DNA of 63,780 nt from assembly GCF_015355765.1 (NCBI RefSeq), contig NZ_JACWNA010000022.1:1-63780 (forward strand), written 5' to 3'. The translations under genes and the position numbers were made by a program. The DNA comes from Actinomyces haliotis (GTDB lineage Bacteria; Actinomycetota; Actinomycetes; Actinomycetales; Actinomycetaceae). This document shows positions 1 through 7,505 of the stretch, one piece after another (position 1 is the stretch's first letter; each line of letters begins with the position of its first letter). The notes beneath the pieces are model-generated. The model searched no databases and had not been told where the DNA came from. It was given only the letters and a program-made list of their open reading frames with translations.

Positions 1-29
1 GGCCCCGACCCAGCTGCTGGGTCGGGGCC
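1..29. terminator. Strong hairpin, probable bidirectional terminator
   Basis: Bases 1-12 (ggccccgaccca) pair perfectly with 18-29 around a 5-nt loop. It lies downstream of the minus-strand lipoprotein gene that ends at 187 and could also serve a gene left of the window. No U-tract is obvious, as is common in high-GC actinobacteria. Confidence 0.6.
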
Positions 30-52
30 ACCGGCGTCCCGGTTTGCTCGAG

Positions 53-164
53 GTGGTCAGTTCTCGTGACTTTCAGCGGTGCGCGGGTGCCCGCCCCGGA
101 TTGATCCGCGTCATGGTGCGGGCGCCCTGGCGGCTCGTCGGTGAAAGTCACGAGAACTGACCAC
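53..164. repeat. 112-bp inverted-repeat-bounded element, copy 1
   Basis: A perfect 22-bp terminal inverted repeat (left end starts gtggtcagttctcgtgac at 53, right end 143-164) encloses about 68 bp of GC-rich sequence. The same ends recur at 23,093-23,204 and 41,679-41,790, each spanning 112 bp, but the interiors are not alike. No ORF is convincing inside. It could be a MITE-like non-autonomous element or a structured DNA/RNA element. It lies just downstream of the 187-2271 gene. Confidence 0.8.
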
Positions 165-186
165 GGGGCCGCCCGCGGCGGCCGGC

Positions 187-2271
187 TCAGCTGTTGCTGT
201 CGGAGCTCGAGGTGCTGCTGTCTGAGCTGCTGTCAATGCTCGACGACGTGTTGCTGTCGGAGTTGGACGAGCCGGACTTGCTCTGCTGCCCCGGACCGCC
301 CTGGCCACCCATGCCGCCGCCGGTCACGGTGACCTCCGCGGCGGTGACCGAGGTGGAGCCGCCCGAGGTGGACTCCACGGTGTAGGTCGTGCCGCTCGTG
401 AGGCCGAGGATCGTGTACGAGGAGTCGGAGATCGCCGAGCTGAGCTCCCAGCTCGAGCCGTCCGAGCTCGTCACCGTGATCGTGTCGCCCTCGGCGACAG
501 AGGAGGAGACGTTCGCGCCGACGGCCGACAGGTCGCCGTTGACGTCGACCGAGCCGTCCGGCGAGCCGTAGGTGCCCGAGATGGCGATCTCGCCGCCGCT
601 GATCTTCGCGGAGCCGTTGGAGTCGATGCCGTCGGAGGAGGCGTTGTCGATCTGGACCTCGCCGCCGGTGATGGTGAGGTAGGCGCCGTCGTCGGCCTCG
701 GAGTCCGCGTTCTCGTAGCCCTCGATCGTGTAGTCGGAGCTCGTGGCGTTGATGCCGTCGTCGCCGGAGGTGATGTCGAGGGTGCCGCCGTTGACGTTGA
801 TGAAGGCGGACTGGATGCTCTCGTCAGCGGCGTCGAGGGTGACGGTGCCGGAGTCCTGCGTGTAGGAGACGCCCGCGTCGATGCCCTTGGGCTTCGAGGT
901 GTCGTCCGAGCTGGAGGACGAGGAGCTGCTGTCTGAGCCGGAGGAGGCTGTGGCGGAGTCGCTGGCCGAGTCGGTGGCGGAGGACGTAGCAGAGTCGCTG
1001 GCGGCCGCGGTCGCGATGTCGGAGGAGCTGCTGTCGGAGCTCGAGGAGTCGGACAGGACGCCGGAATTCGACGAGCCCGAGCTGTTGCTCGAGTCGCTGG
1101 AGCTGCTCGAGTCCTCGGAGCCCGGGGCCTGGCCATCGCTCGGCGGCTGACCGCCCTGGCCCCCAGGCCCTCCCTGCCCGCCGTCGGAGGGCGCCTGGCC
1201 GCTATCTGAAGGCGCCTGCCCGCCCGGGCCCTGCTGGTCGGTGAAGGCGTTCGCCTGGCCGCCGCCCGCCGTGACGTCGAGGGTCGTGCCGTCGACGGTG
1301 ACGTCGGTGGTGGCCTGGACGCCGTCGTCGCCGGCGGTGATGGTGATCTTCGCCTTGCCGAGCTGGACGAAGCCCTTGGTCTCGTCGTTGTCCTCGGAGG
1401 ACTTGAGTCCGTCGCCCTGCGCGTCCACGGTGATCGTGCCGCCCGAGACGAGCAGGTAGTCCTTGCCGACGATGCCGTCGTCCGCGGCCGTCACCTCGAT
1501 CGTGGTGTCGCCCTGGATGACGAGGCCGTTCTTCGAGGAGATGCCGTCGTTGGAGCTGCCGGTGACGGCGAGCTCGCCGGTGCCCGTGATGGTGAGGTCG
1601 TCGTGGGAGTAGAGGGCGGCCTTCGGAGCGTCGTCCGAGGTGTCGGAGTAGCTCTTCCCGTCCGTGAGGGTGTTCTTCGAGCCGTCGGCGAGGACGACGA
1701 CGGCGCTGCCCGCGTCCTGGACGTCGACGGCGGCGCCGTCGACGTTCGTGATGGAGGCGTTGTCGAGGACGACGTGGACGTCGGCGTCGGAGGCGTTGAC
1801 GACGAGCTCGCCGTCGTCGAGGGTGCCGGAGACGACGAAGGTGCCGGAGCCGGTGATGGTGACCGTCGTGCCGTCCACGGTCACGTAGTCGGCGTCGGAG
1901 CCGGAGACCTTGACCGAGTCGCCGTCGAGGGTGATCGTCGTGGCGCTCGAGGTGTCCCAGGAGCCGGAGTTCTCCTCGGAGGTGGAGGCACCCGTGGCGT
2001 CGGAGGTGTTGGCGTTGGCGGAGGTGATGTCGGAGACCGTGGCGCCGGTGGAGGCCTTGGCGACCTCGCTCGTGATGGTCGTCCAGGCGTCCGAGGAGCT
2101 CGAGGTGCTGCTCGCGGAGGCGGAGCTGCTCGAGGAGCCCGAGGCCGCCGCGGTCCCGCAGCCGGCGACGAGCGCGATGGCGGCGAGCGAGGCGACGGCG
2201 CCGCCGGCGCGCTTCTGGGTGCCCCGAGAGGTCCTCCCGGAGCGGCTGAGGTGCTTGAGGGGGTTCTTCAT
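187..2271 (-). CDS. Cthe_2159-type carbohydrate-binding lipoprotein
   Basis: 694-residue secreted protein. The start is the ATG at 2271, behind an AGGAG site; reading further upstream would bury the lipoprotein signal. The signal peptide ends in a lipobox (LVAGC, Cys about 38). Residues about 90-350 and 460-650 carry short repeats rich in D-G-I/V turns and T-I-T-V strands, the pattern of the Cthe_2159 (PF14262) right-handed beta-helix family, whose founder binds acidic plant polysaccharide. A Gly/Pro/Gln- then Ser/Asp-rich linker (about 347-457) splits the helix, and a Ser/Asp-rich tail closes the protein. It is the last gene of a minus-strand group with the VTC polymerase (2464) and DUF4956 protein (3382), a recurrent bacterial neighbourhood. 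The ligand in this organism is unknown. Confidence 0.75.
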   Translation of the reverse strand: MKNPLKHLSRSGRTSRGTQKRAGGAVASLAAIALVAGCGTAAASGSSSSSASASSTSSSSDAWTTITSEVAKASTGATVSDITSANANTSDATGASTSEENSGSWDTSSATTITLDGDSVKVSGSDADYVTVDGTTVTITGSGTFVVSGTLDDGELVVNASDADVHVVLDNASITNVDGAAVDVQDAGSAVVVLADGSKNTLTDGKSYSDTSDDAPKAALYSHDDLTITGTGELAVTGSSNDGISSKNGLVIQGDTTIEVTAADDGIVGKDYLLVSGGTITVDAQGDGLKSSEDNDETKGFVQLGKAKITITAGDDGVQATTDVTVDGTTLDVTAGGGQANAFTDQQGPGGQAPSDSGQAPSDGGQGGPGGQGGQPPSDGQAPGSEDSSSSSDSSNSSGSSNSGVLSDSSSSDSSSSDIATAAASDSATSSATDSASDSATASSGSDSSSSSSSSDDTSKPKGIDAGVSYTQDSGTVTLDAADESIQSAFINVNGGTLDITSGDDGINATSSDYTIEGYENADSEADDGAYLTITGGEVQIDNASSDGIDSNGSAKISGGEIAISGTYGSPDGSVDVNGDLSAVGANVSSSVAEGDTITVTSSDGSSWELSSAISDSSYTILGLTSGTTYTVESTSGGSTSVTAAEVTVTGGGMGGQGGPGQQSKSGSSNSDSNTSSSIDSSSDSSTSSSDSNS

Positions 2272-2463
2272 GTGGGTCTCCTGGTGGCGCCGGGCGGCCC
2301 GGCGGGGGATCGGTTGATCGGTTCGTACGGCCTCGATGCTTCCGAGCCGCCTTGTGATATCGCTGTGAGGCGTGAGTGAGGTTGCTTCGCGTTCCCGGTG
2401 ACTCGGGCGAGGATGCGTTCTAGGGCACGAGGGCACTGTCGGCGCGAGGAGGGGCGGGCAGGG

Positions 2464-3372
2464 CTAGGCGGCGAGCTCGTGACTCATGACCCGGTGCCAC
2501 TTGTTCGCGGGCAGCTCGGGGTGGAGGAGCGCCATACCGGTCGCGTACTTGGAGACGCGGGCGGGGCGGTGCCCGACGGACCACAGCAGCCTGTCGGTGG
2601 GGGAGGGGGTGGCGGGGTTCTTCGTCTCGACGACGGCGAGCGCGCCCGCCTCGCGGGAGGTCCCGCAGGGGCGCCCCACGGCGTCGAGGGGGGTCCACAC
2701 GAGGCCGGTGTCGACGGTGGCGCGGGCCTCGTCCTCGGGCAGGTGGAGCGTGGTGCGCTCGTAGGTCGTGCTCATGACGGGGACGAGGGCCGCCGAGACG
2801 CGCCGGGCGGCGTCGCCGGTGGCCGTGCCGGAGTCGAGGAGGCACGCGGTGACGAAGTCGCGGCCCGCTGGCGTGAGGCGGTCGGCGTCGTCGGGCTCGT
2901 AGGGGACGCGCTTCTTGACGGTGGCCCCGCGCGGGCCGCGGGTCTTGACCTCGAGGAAGGTGAGGCCGGAGTCGAGGTAGGAGCGGGTGCGCACCTTGAA
3001 GCGGCGACGGCGCTTGCGCGCGGACAGGAGGTAGGAGTCGAGCGCGGGTGTGTCGAAGTAGGTCGAGGAGTAGGCGAATCCGCGGCGCCCGTCGATCTCG
3101 AGGACGCGGGAGCGGTCGGCGACGGCGTCGACGACGCGCTGGGTGTCGTCCAGGGGGACGAGGTACTTGCGGTCGACGCGGGTGAGGAGGCCGGCGGCGG
3201 CGTTGAGCTCGGCCAGCGTGGTGGGCCCGACGCCGTCGGTCCTCAGGGCTGGGGCGGGCACGGCGCTGGGTGCTGCTGGGGCGGGCACGGCGCTGGGTGC
3301 TGCTGGGGCGGGCACGGCGCTGGGTGCGGCGGGAGCGGTGGCTGGGCGGCTGATCGCGGCGTGGCGGCTCAT
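2464..3372 (-). CDS. VTC-domain polyphosphate polymerase
   Basis: 302 residues. From about residue 45 on, the protein shows the VTC/triphosphate-tunnel pattern: DRKYLVP with the lysine, the YFDTP strand, an RKRRRRFKVR basic stretch, FLEVKTRG, KKRVPYE, TTYERTTL and a late acidic strand VVETKN. In yeast Vtc4 the equivalent basic and Glu residues line a tunnel that polymerises ATP gamma-phosphate into polyphosphate. The bacterial homologues are poorly studied, so the activity is inferred from the family. Residues about 15-42 are three tandem APSAVPAPA units that are not part of the fold. The ATG at 3372 is 9 bp after the stop of the DUF4956 gene, so the two are probably co-transcribed and the product may work at the membrane with it. 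Confidence 0.8.
   Translation of the reverse strand: MSRHAAISRPATAPAAPSAVPAPAAPSAVPAPAAPSAVPAPALRTDGVGPTTLAELNAAAGLLTRVDRKYLVPLDDTQRVVDAVADRSRVLEIDGRRGFAYSSTYFDTPALDSYLLSARKRRRRFKVRTRSYLDSGLTFLEVKTRGPRGATVKKRVPYEPDDADRLTPAGRDFVTACLLDSGTATGDAARRVSAALVPVMSTTYERTTLHLPEDEARATVDTGLVWTPLDAVGRPCGTSREAGALAVVETKNPATPSPTDRLLWSVGHRPARVSKYATGMALLHPELPANKWHRVMSHELAA
3248..3328 (-). repeat. Three tandem 27-bp coding repeats in the VTC gene
   Basis: Three near-identical 27-bp units at 3248-3274, 3275-3301 and 3302-3328 encode APSAVPAPA on the minus strand. Each contains gccgtgcccgccccagc (17 nt), which is also the core of the 27-bp repeats at 50,597 in an unrelated gene. The repeat is in frame and adds an Ala/Pro-rich N-terminal extension. 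Confidence 0.9.
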
Positions 3373-3381
3373 GGTGGCTCC

Positions 3382-4098
3382 TCAGCGGCCCGCGAGGACG
3401 GCATCGCGCTCGGCGGCCCGGGCGTCCTGCGGCGCGGCCCAGGCCTCGGCGGGCGAGACGGGGTGGAGCCGGGGCGACTGGGCGGGGAGGGCGACGGGCG
3501 TGCTTCCGGGCTCGGCGCCGGGGACGCCGTCGGCGGGTGCCTGCCCGGGCAGGGTGCGGAGCTGGTAGCGGACGTCGACGAGGGTGGTGTCGTTGACGAG
3601 GTCGAGGCGCTGGACCTCGAGGGACTGGACGCGGGCGCCGAGCAGGGTCTCGAGGTGGGCGGTGAGGGCGGCCTCGTCGGCGATGGCGCGGTCGAGCATG
3701 ATGACCTGGTGGCGGTTGCGGCGCAGGATCCGCGGGTGGTCGCCGATCCACAGTGCCACGAGGAGCAGCCCCATGAGGACAGCGGTCGGGGCGGTTCCGG
3801 CCTCGAGTCCGCCGAGGAGGCCGAGCGCGAGGGCGGCGAAGAAGTAGGCGACCTCGTGCTGGGCGAGCTCGGTGGAACGCAGGCGGATGATCGACAGGAC
3901 ACCGAAGAGGCCGAGGCCGAGGCCCGCGCCGACGGACGCGGTGGCGAGGAGGAGGGTGACGGCGAGGACACCGACGTTCACGCCGATGTAGGCCGCCATG
4001 AGGTCGCGCCGCGAGTGCCGGGGCACGTAGAGGGCGCCGATGAGGATGGCGAGGGCGACCAGGTCGAGCCCGACGTGGGCGAGGGCGGTGAGCGTCAT
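3382..4098 (-). CDS. DUF4956 family membrane protein
   Basis: 238 residues, starting at the ATG at 4098 behind an AAGGACC site; the upstream in-frame extension is low-complexity and not membrane-like. About four or five hydrophobic segments lie in the first 140 residues, including an N-terminal helix, a long Gly/Leu-rich pair ending in SIIRLRS, and a helix before WIGDHPRILRRNR. The C-terminal half is cytosolic and ends in a Pro/Ala-rich tail. The arrangement is that of DUF4956 proteins, repeatedly found beside VTC polymerases and CotH or Cthe_2159 proteins. No biochemical function is established. By context it may anchor or channel the product of the neighbouring polymerase. Confidence 0.75.
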   Translation of the reverse strand: MTLTALAHVGLDLVALAILIGALYVPRHSRRDLMAAYIGVNVGVLAVTLLLATASVGAGLGLGLFGVLSIIRLRSTELAQHEVAYFFAALALGLLGGLEAGTAPTAVLMGLLLVALWIGDHPRILRRNRHQVIMLDRAIADEAALTAHLETLLGARVQSLEVQRLDLVNDTTLVDVRYQLRTLPGQAPADGVPGAEPGSTPVALPAQSPRLHPVSPAEAWAAPQDARAAERDAVLAGR

Positions 4099-4277
4099 GA
4101 GGATGGTCCTTGGGTCGGAGTCAGGGCCGGGTCGCAGCCGCTGGACGCGGTTCTCGATCCGGTGTCCCCGAGTCAAGGCAGTGATCCCGTGCGCAGGCTG
4201 TGACAGGGGTAGGGCTCCGGGATGTCTTCGCCTGCCGTTCACCTCAGCTGCGGACGGCGCCAGCGCGGGCGGACCGC

Positions 4278-5399
4278 TCAGGCTCGAGCGAGGGCCATCT
4301 CCCCAGGGCGGATCCACCCGCGGGCGCGCATGAGCTCGCTGATCCCCAGCGTGAGGACCGCCGGGGCGACGAACTGGAACAGGAGGATGGTGACGAGTAG
4401 CCGCGCTGAGGGCACGCTCGTGCTCATCACCTGCCAGGTCATGATCTGGCCGACGAGTCCCGCTGACCCCATGCCGGAGCCGACGGCGTTCGACTCCATG
4501 TGCAGGACGGCCGTGGCGACCGGGCCCAGGACTGCGGAGGCGAGGGTCGGCGGCACCCAGATGAGCGGGTGGCGCACGATGTTGGGCACCTGGAGCATCG
4601 AGGTGCCGAGCCCCTGGGCGAGGAGACCGGACCAGCGGTTCTCACGGAACGAGGCGACGGCGAAGCCGACCATCTGCGTGGTGCAGCCGATGGTGGCCGC
4701 TCCCGCCGCGATGCCGGAGAGCCCGAGGATGACGCCGAGCGCCGCGGAGGAGATCGGCAGGGTGAGGACGATCCCCATGACGACGGCGACGACGATCCCC
4801 ATGAGGAGCGGCTGGCGCTCCGTGCCCCAGTTGACCACCTCGCCGAGCGCCGTCATGGCGCGGGAGATCGGCGGGCCGACGAGCAGCCCGACGACGCCGC
4901 CGGCGGTGACGGTGACGAGCGGCGTGAGGAGGATGTCGACAGGGGTGCGGCCGGACACGAGCCGACCCACCTCGACGGCGGTGCAGGCGGCGATGAAGGC
5001 GCCGAGCGGCTCGCCTGGGCCGGTGAGGTGGAGGGCCGTGACGCCGTCGGCCGCGACGAGGACGGTCCCGGAGAGGAGACCGGAGGCGAGGGCTCCGACC
5101 TGACCGGCGACGGCGGCGGAGATGAGGACGAAGGTGTCGGCGCGCAGGCGGTGGGCGGTGCCCAGTCCGATCCCGGCGCCGGTGACGGCGGAGGCGACCT
5201 TGCCCAGGATGAGGGCCACGTGGCCGGCGGTCCCGGGGAGGTAGGAGCCGACCTGGGTGAGGATCGTGCCGATGATGAGGGTGGCGAACAGGCCGTGGGC
5301 CATGCCCGTGAGGCCCTCGATGAGGATCCTGTGGGCGTAGGCGATGGCGCGGGAGCGTGCTGTGGGGGCGGGGGCGGGGGCGGAGGTGCTGGTGGGCAC
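4278..5399 (-). CDS. PTS_EIIC_2-family membrane transporter
   Basis: 373 residues if started at the GTG at 5399, which has a GAGGA site; the longer frame adds a non-membrane leader. It has ten or so hydrophobic segments, a conserved N-terminal stretch RILIEGLTGMAHGLFATL, and a late motif around NIVRHPLIWVPPTLAS. These match the PTS_EIIC_2 (PF13303) group, membrane proteins related to PTS enzyme IIC but usually without identifiable IIA/IIB partners; none are encoded nearby. The substrate is unknown. The upstream same-strand 3H-domain regulator and the palindromes between them suggest control by a vitamin-like ligand, possibly niacin. That is inference from context. Confidence 0.7.
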   Translation of the reverse strand: MPTSTSAPAPAPTARSRAIAYAHRILIEGLTGMAHGLFATLIIGTILTQVGSYLPGTAGHVALILGKVASAVTGAGIGLGTAHRLRADTFVLISAAVAGQVGALASGLLSGTVLVAADGVTALHLTGPGEPLGAFIAACTAVEVGRLVSGRTPVDILLTPLVTVTAGGVVGLLVGPPISRAMTALGEVVNWGTERQPLLMGIVVAVVMGIVLTLPISSAALGVILGLSGIAAGAATIGCTTQMVGFAVASFRENRWSGLLAQGLGTSMLQVPNIVRHPLIWVPPTLASAVLGPVATAVLHMESNAVGSGMGSAGLVGQIMTWQVMSTSVPSARLLVTILLFQFVAPAVLTLGISELMRARGWIRPGEMALARA

Positions 5400-5433
5400 G
5401 GCGGGGTCCTCGAGGGGGTGGGGACGACACCTG

Positions 5434-5499
5434 GGTGTCTTGACACCTAAGAGGGTAGGGGCCCTGAGGGTGTCGGGGGCTGTGAGTGTCATGACACCT
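5434..5499. promoter_or_regulatory. Two palindromic operator-like sites (NiaR-like)
   Basis: Two related palindromes lie in the 247-bp gap before the transporter: ggtgtcttgacacc at 5434-5447 and agtgtcatgacacct at 5485-5499 (core GTGTCATGACAC is perfectly symmetric). Spacing between centres is about 51 bp. As I recall, operators of the 3H-domain niacin repressor NiaR are built on similar GGTGTC/GACACC half-sites. The adjacent 3H-domain gene (5647-6156) makes it the natural candidate binder. Confidence 0.6.
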
Positions 5500-5646
5500 G
5501 AGAGGGAGGTGTTCGTCAGCGCCTCGAGGTACGCGCGGCCCGGTCGCTCCGGAATGCTTGGTGGGTCGGCAGCCTCGGTCGGTCGCCCGTCACTCTTGGC
5601 TGGCCGCCCTGTCGCCCGTCAGTTGCGGTCGTCCTACCGTCTGGGA

Positions 5647-6156
5647 TCAGGCCTCGCGCTGGAGGAAGCCGAGGGCGTCCAGAGCACGCTCGACGTCGTC
5701 GAGGCGCTCCTCGGAGTCGGCCTCGACGGTGTGCGTGTGCCAGCCGTTCGTGAGCTCGCTCAGCGCCGTCGACTCCTCCAGCCGTGCGAGGAAGGTGTCG
5801 AGGTCGTGATGGTCGTGGATGAGGAGGTCGACCGTGAGCTGCCCGTAGAGGCGGTGCTCGATCGAGGTGTCGAGGATCGATCCGCCGGCCTCGAGCACCG
5901 CGTTGAGCTCGGCGGCGATGTCCTCCCGTCCGTGGCGCACGTGGACGGCGCGACGGGGGCGGGGCGAGGGGCGGGCGAGGACGTAGCCGCGGTTGGTGGC
6001 GTGGACGGCGTGCCCGGCGGCGCGCAGGAGGGCGACGTCGCCGACGACGATCTGGCGGGAGACGCCCAGGCGCTCACCGAGTGCGGCGGCGGAGACGGGG
6101 CCCTCGGCCGCCCCGAGCTGCTCGAGGATCTCGTCGCGGCGTGCTGCGGCGTTCAT
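5647..6156 (-). CDS. HTH and 3H-domain transcriptional repressor (NiaR-like)
   Basis: 169 residues from the ATG at 6156 (GGAGGG site). Residues about 5-60 form a winged helix of the HTH_11/BirA type (LGERLGVSRQIVVGDVALLR, then a YVL wing). Residues about 75-169 are a 3H domain named for its three histidine clusters, visible here as VHVRHG, IEHRLYG, IHDHHD and WHTHTV, which bind metal in NiaR. NiaR-type proteins repress niacin uptake or NAD synthesis genes when nicotinate is present. The likely target is the transporter downstream, through the palindromes at 5434-5499. Confidence 0.8.
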   Translation of the reverse strand: MNAAARRDEILEQLGAAEGPVSAAALGERLGVSRQIVVGDVALLRAAGHAVHATNRGYVLARPSPRPRRAVHVRHGREDIAAELNAVLEAGGSILDTSIEHRLYGQLTVDLLIHDHHDLDTFLARLEESTALSELTNGWHTHTVEADSEERLDDVERALDALGFLQREA

Positions 6157-6778
6157 CGTCCCTCCCTGGTCTCCAGTCGTGACGGCGTCCGCCATCATCG
6201 CGAACGTAGCACGACGACTCGGACGCCAAGAGCCTGGAGCCGCGAGGGGGCAGCCACGTACCCGGACGCGGCCGGGGCGGTGGCGGGCGTCGGTGCCCGG
6301 CAGCTCCGGGTCCTGCGGGGCGACACGCCGGGGCTCGGAGGACGGACGGGTGAATTTTCGATCTCTGTCCCCAGGGTGGGGAGCCTTGGGGACCCGACGG
6401 GGGCGCGGAGCTGTGGGTGAGGGCGCCGGATTCGTGTCGTACCCCCGGAGCACGATGGTTCCGCCGATGGAGGGCGGTCCCGGACGGGTTACGCAGGGGG
6501 TCTGCAAGACGGCTCTCCACCCCGCGTCCACAAGCCTGCGGGCGCTCTCCACAGGAAGGGGGTCAGCTATGCACAGGGCCACGCCCACCACACCATCTAG
6601 GGGTGGTCACAGCCCCGGACCCCTAGGGGTAGTGTCTTGCTCCGCGAGGGACACCTGCCCTCCCGCGGACGACAACCGTGTAGTTGCACCGTCGTCAGCC
6701 TCCCCGGAGGCCGATGAGCGGGCGCGGCTTCCGGCCCCTCCCCATGACCCCGATCACGACTGCCAGGAAGTGACTGAT
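6157..6778. other. 622-bp intergenic region upstream of nrdH
   Basis: This gap separates the minus-strand 3H regulator from the plus-strand nrd operon. No coding frame has convincing composition. It holds candidate regulatory sequence for nrdHIE: CTAGGGGT-type palindromes at 6591-6633 and three CCACA/GCACA motifs resembling degenerate DnaA boxes (6526, 6547, 6567). The remainder (6190-6510) shows nothing I can name. Confidence 0.5.
6591..6633. promoter_or_regulatory. Candidate NrdR-type operator pair
   Basis: caccatctaggggtg (6591-6605) and the perfect palindrome acccctaggggt (6619-6630) share ctaggggtrgt, 26 bp apart. NrdR boxes upstream of nrd operons normally come as two palindromes about 31 bp apart and are more AT-rich. 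The position fits; the sequence and spacing fit only partly. Confidence 0.35.
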
Positions 6779-7024
6779 ATGGCGATCACCGTCTACTCCA
6801 AGCCCAACTGCGTCCAGTGCAACGCGACCTACCGCGCCCTGGACAAGGCCGGCGTGTCCTACGAGACGGTGGACGTCACCGCGGACGCCGAGGCGCTCGC
6901 CCAGGTCAAGTCGCTCGGCTACGCCCAGGCCCCCGTCGTCGTCGCCGGCGAGGACCACTGGTCCGGCTTCCGCCCGGACAAGATCAAGGCCCTCCAGGCC
7001 GCCGTCGAGGCCGTCGCCATCTGA
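6779..7024 (+). CDS. nrdH: Glutaredoxin-like protein NrdH
   Basis: 81 residues, the normal length. The CVQC redox motif follows a TVYSKPN strand, and the WSGFRPDKI motif near the C-terminus is the NrdH signature. It reduces the class Ib ribonucleotide reductase NrdE using thioredoxin reductase. The ATG at 6779 follows a caggaag site. It is first of nrdH-nrdI-nrdE, with a 16-bp gap to nrdI. Confidence 0.95.
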   Translation: MAITVYSKPNCVQCNATYRALDKAGVSYETVDVTADAEALAQVKSLGYAQAPVVVAGEDHWSGFRPDKIKALQAAVEAVAI

Positions 7025-7040
7025 GGGGCCGTCGGCTCCC

Positions 7041-7505
7041 GTGACCCAGACAGCGACCGCTGACACCACCCCTGCGGCGTCCGCCGGGGCGGAGGAGAAG
7101 GGCGAGCCCCTGCTCGTCTACTTCTCCTCCACCTCGGAGAACACCCACCGCTTCGCGACCAAGCTCGGCTACCCCACCGCGCGCATCCCGCTGCGCCCCA
7201 AGGACGAGCCCCTGAGCGTGGACCGGGAGTACGTCCTCCTGGTCCCGACCTACGGCGGCGGCAACCTCAAGGGCGCCGTCCCCAAGCAGGTCATCAAGTT
7301 CCTCAACGACCCCCACAACCGGTCGCTGTGCCGCGGCGTCATCGCGTCGGGCAACACCAACTTCGGCGAGGCCTACTGCGTCGCCGGTGACATCATCGCC
7401 GCCAAGCTCAAGGTGCCCTTCATGTACCGCTACGAGCTCCTCGGCACCCCCACCGACGTCGCGCGCGTCAAAGAAGGATTGGACACGTTTTGGCAGACAC
7501 GCTGA
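7041..7505 (+). CDS. nrdI: Flavodoxin-like ribonucleotide reductase maturation protein NrdI
   Basis: 154 residues from a [15 protein letters not shown] is the FMN phosphate-binding loop, followed by VPTYGGG and the [14 protein letters not shown] segment near the flavin. NrdI supplies the oxidant that assembles the dimanganese-tyrosyl radical in NrdF. The N-terminal 20 residues are a variable extension. The 3' end overlaps the nrdE start by 16 bp, implying translational coupling. Confidence 0.95.
   Translation: MTQTATADTTPAASAGAEEKGEPLLVYFSSTSENTHRFATKLGYPTARIPLRPKDEPLSVDREYVLLVPTYGGGNLKGAVPKQVIKFLNDPHNRSLCRGVIASGNTNFGEAYCVAGDIIAAKLKVPFMYRYELLGTPTDVARVKEGLDTFWQTR

Noticed and set aside
6157-6778. 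Cobalamin riboswitch upstream of nrd genes
   Set aside because: No B12-box (agycmgGAgaCCkGCcd-like) could be found; reductase is class Ib, which is not B12-dependent.
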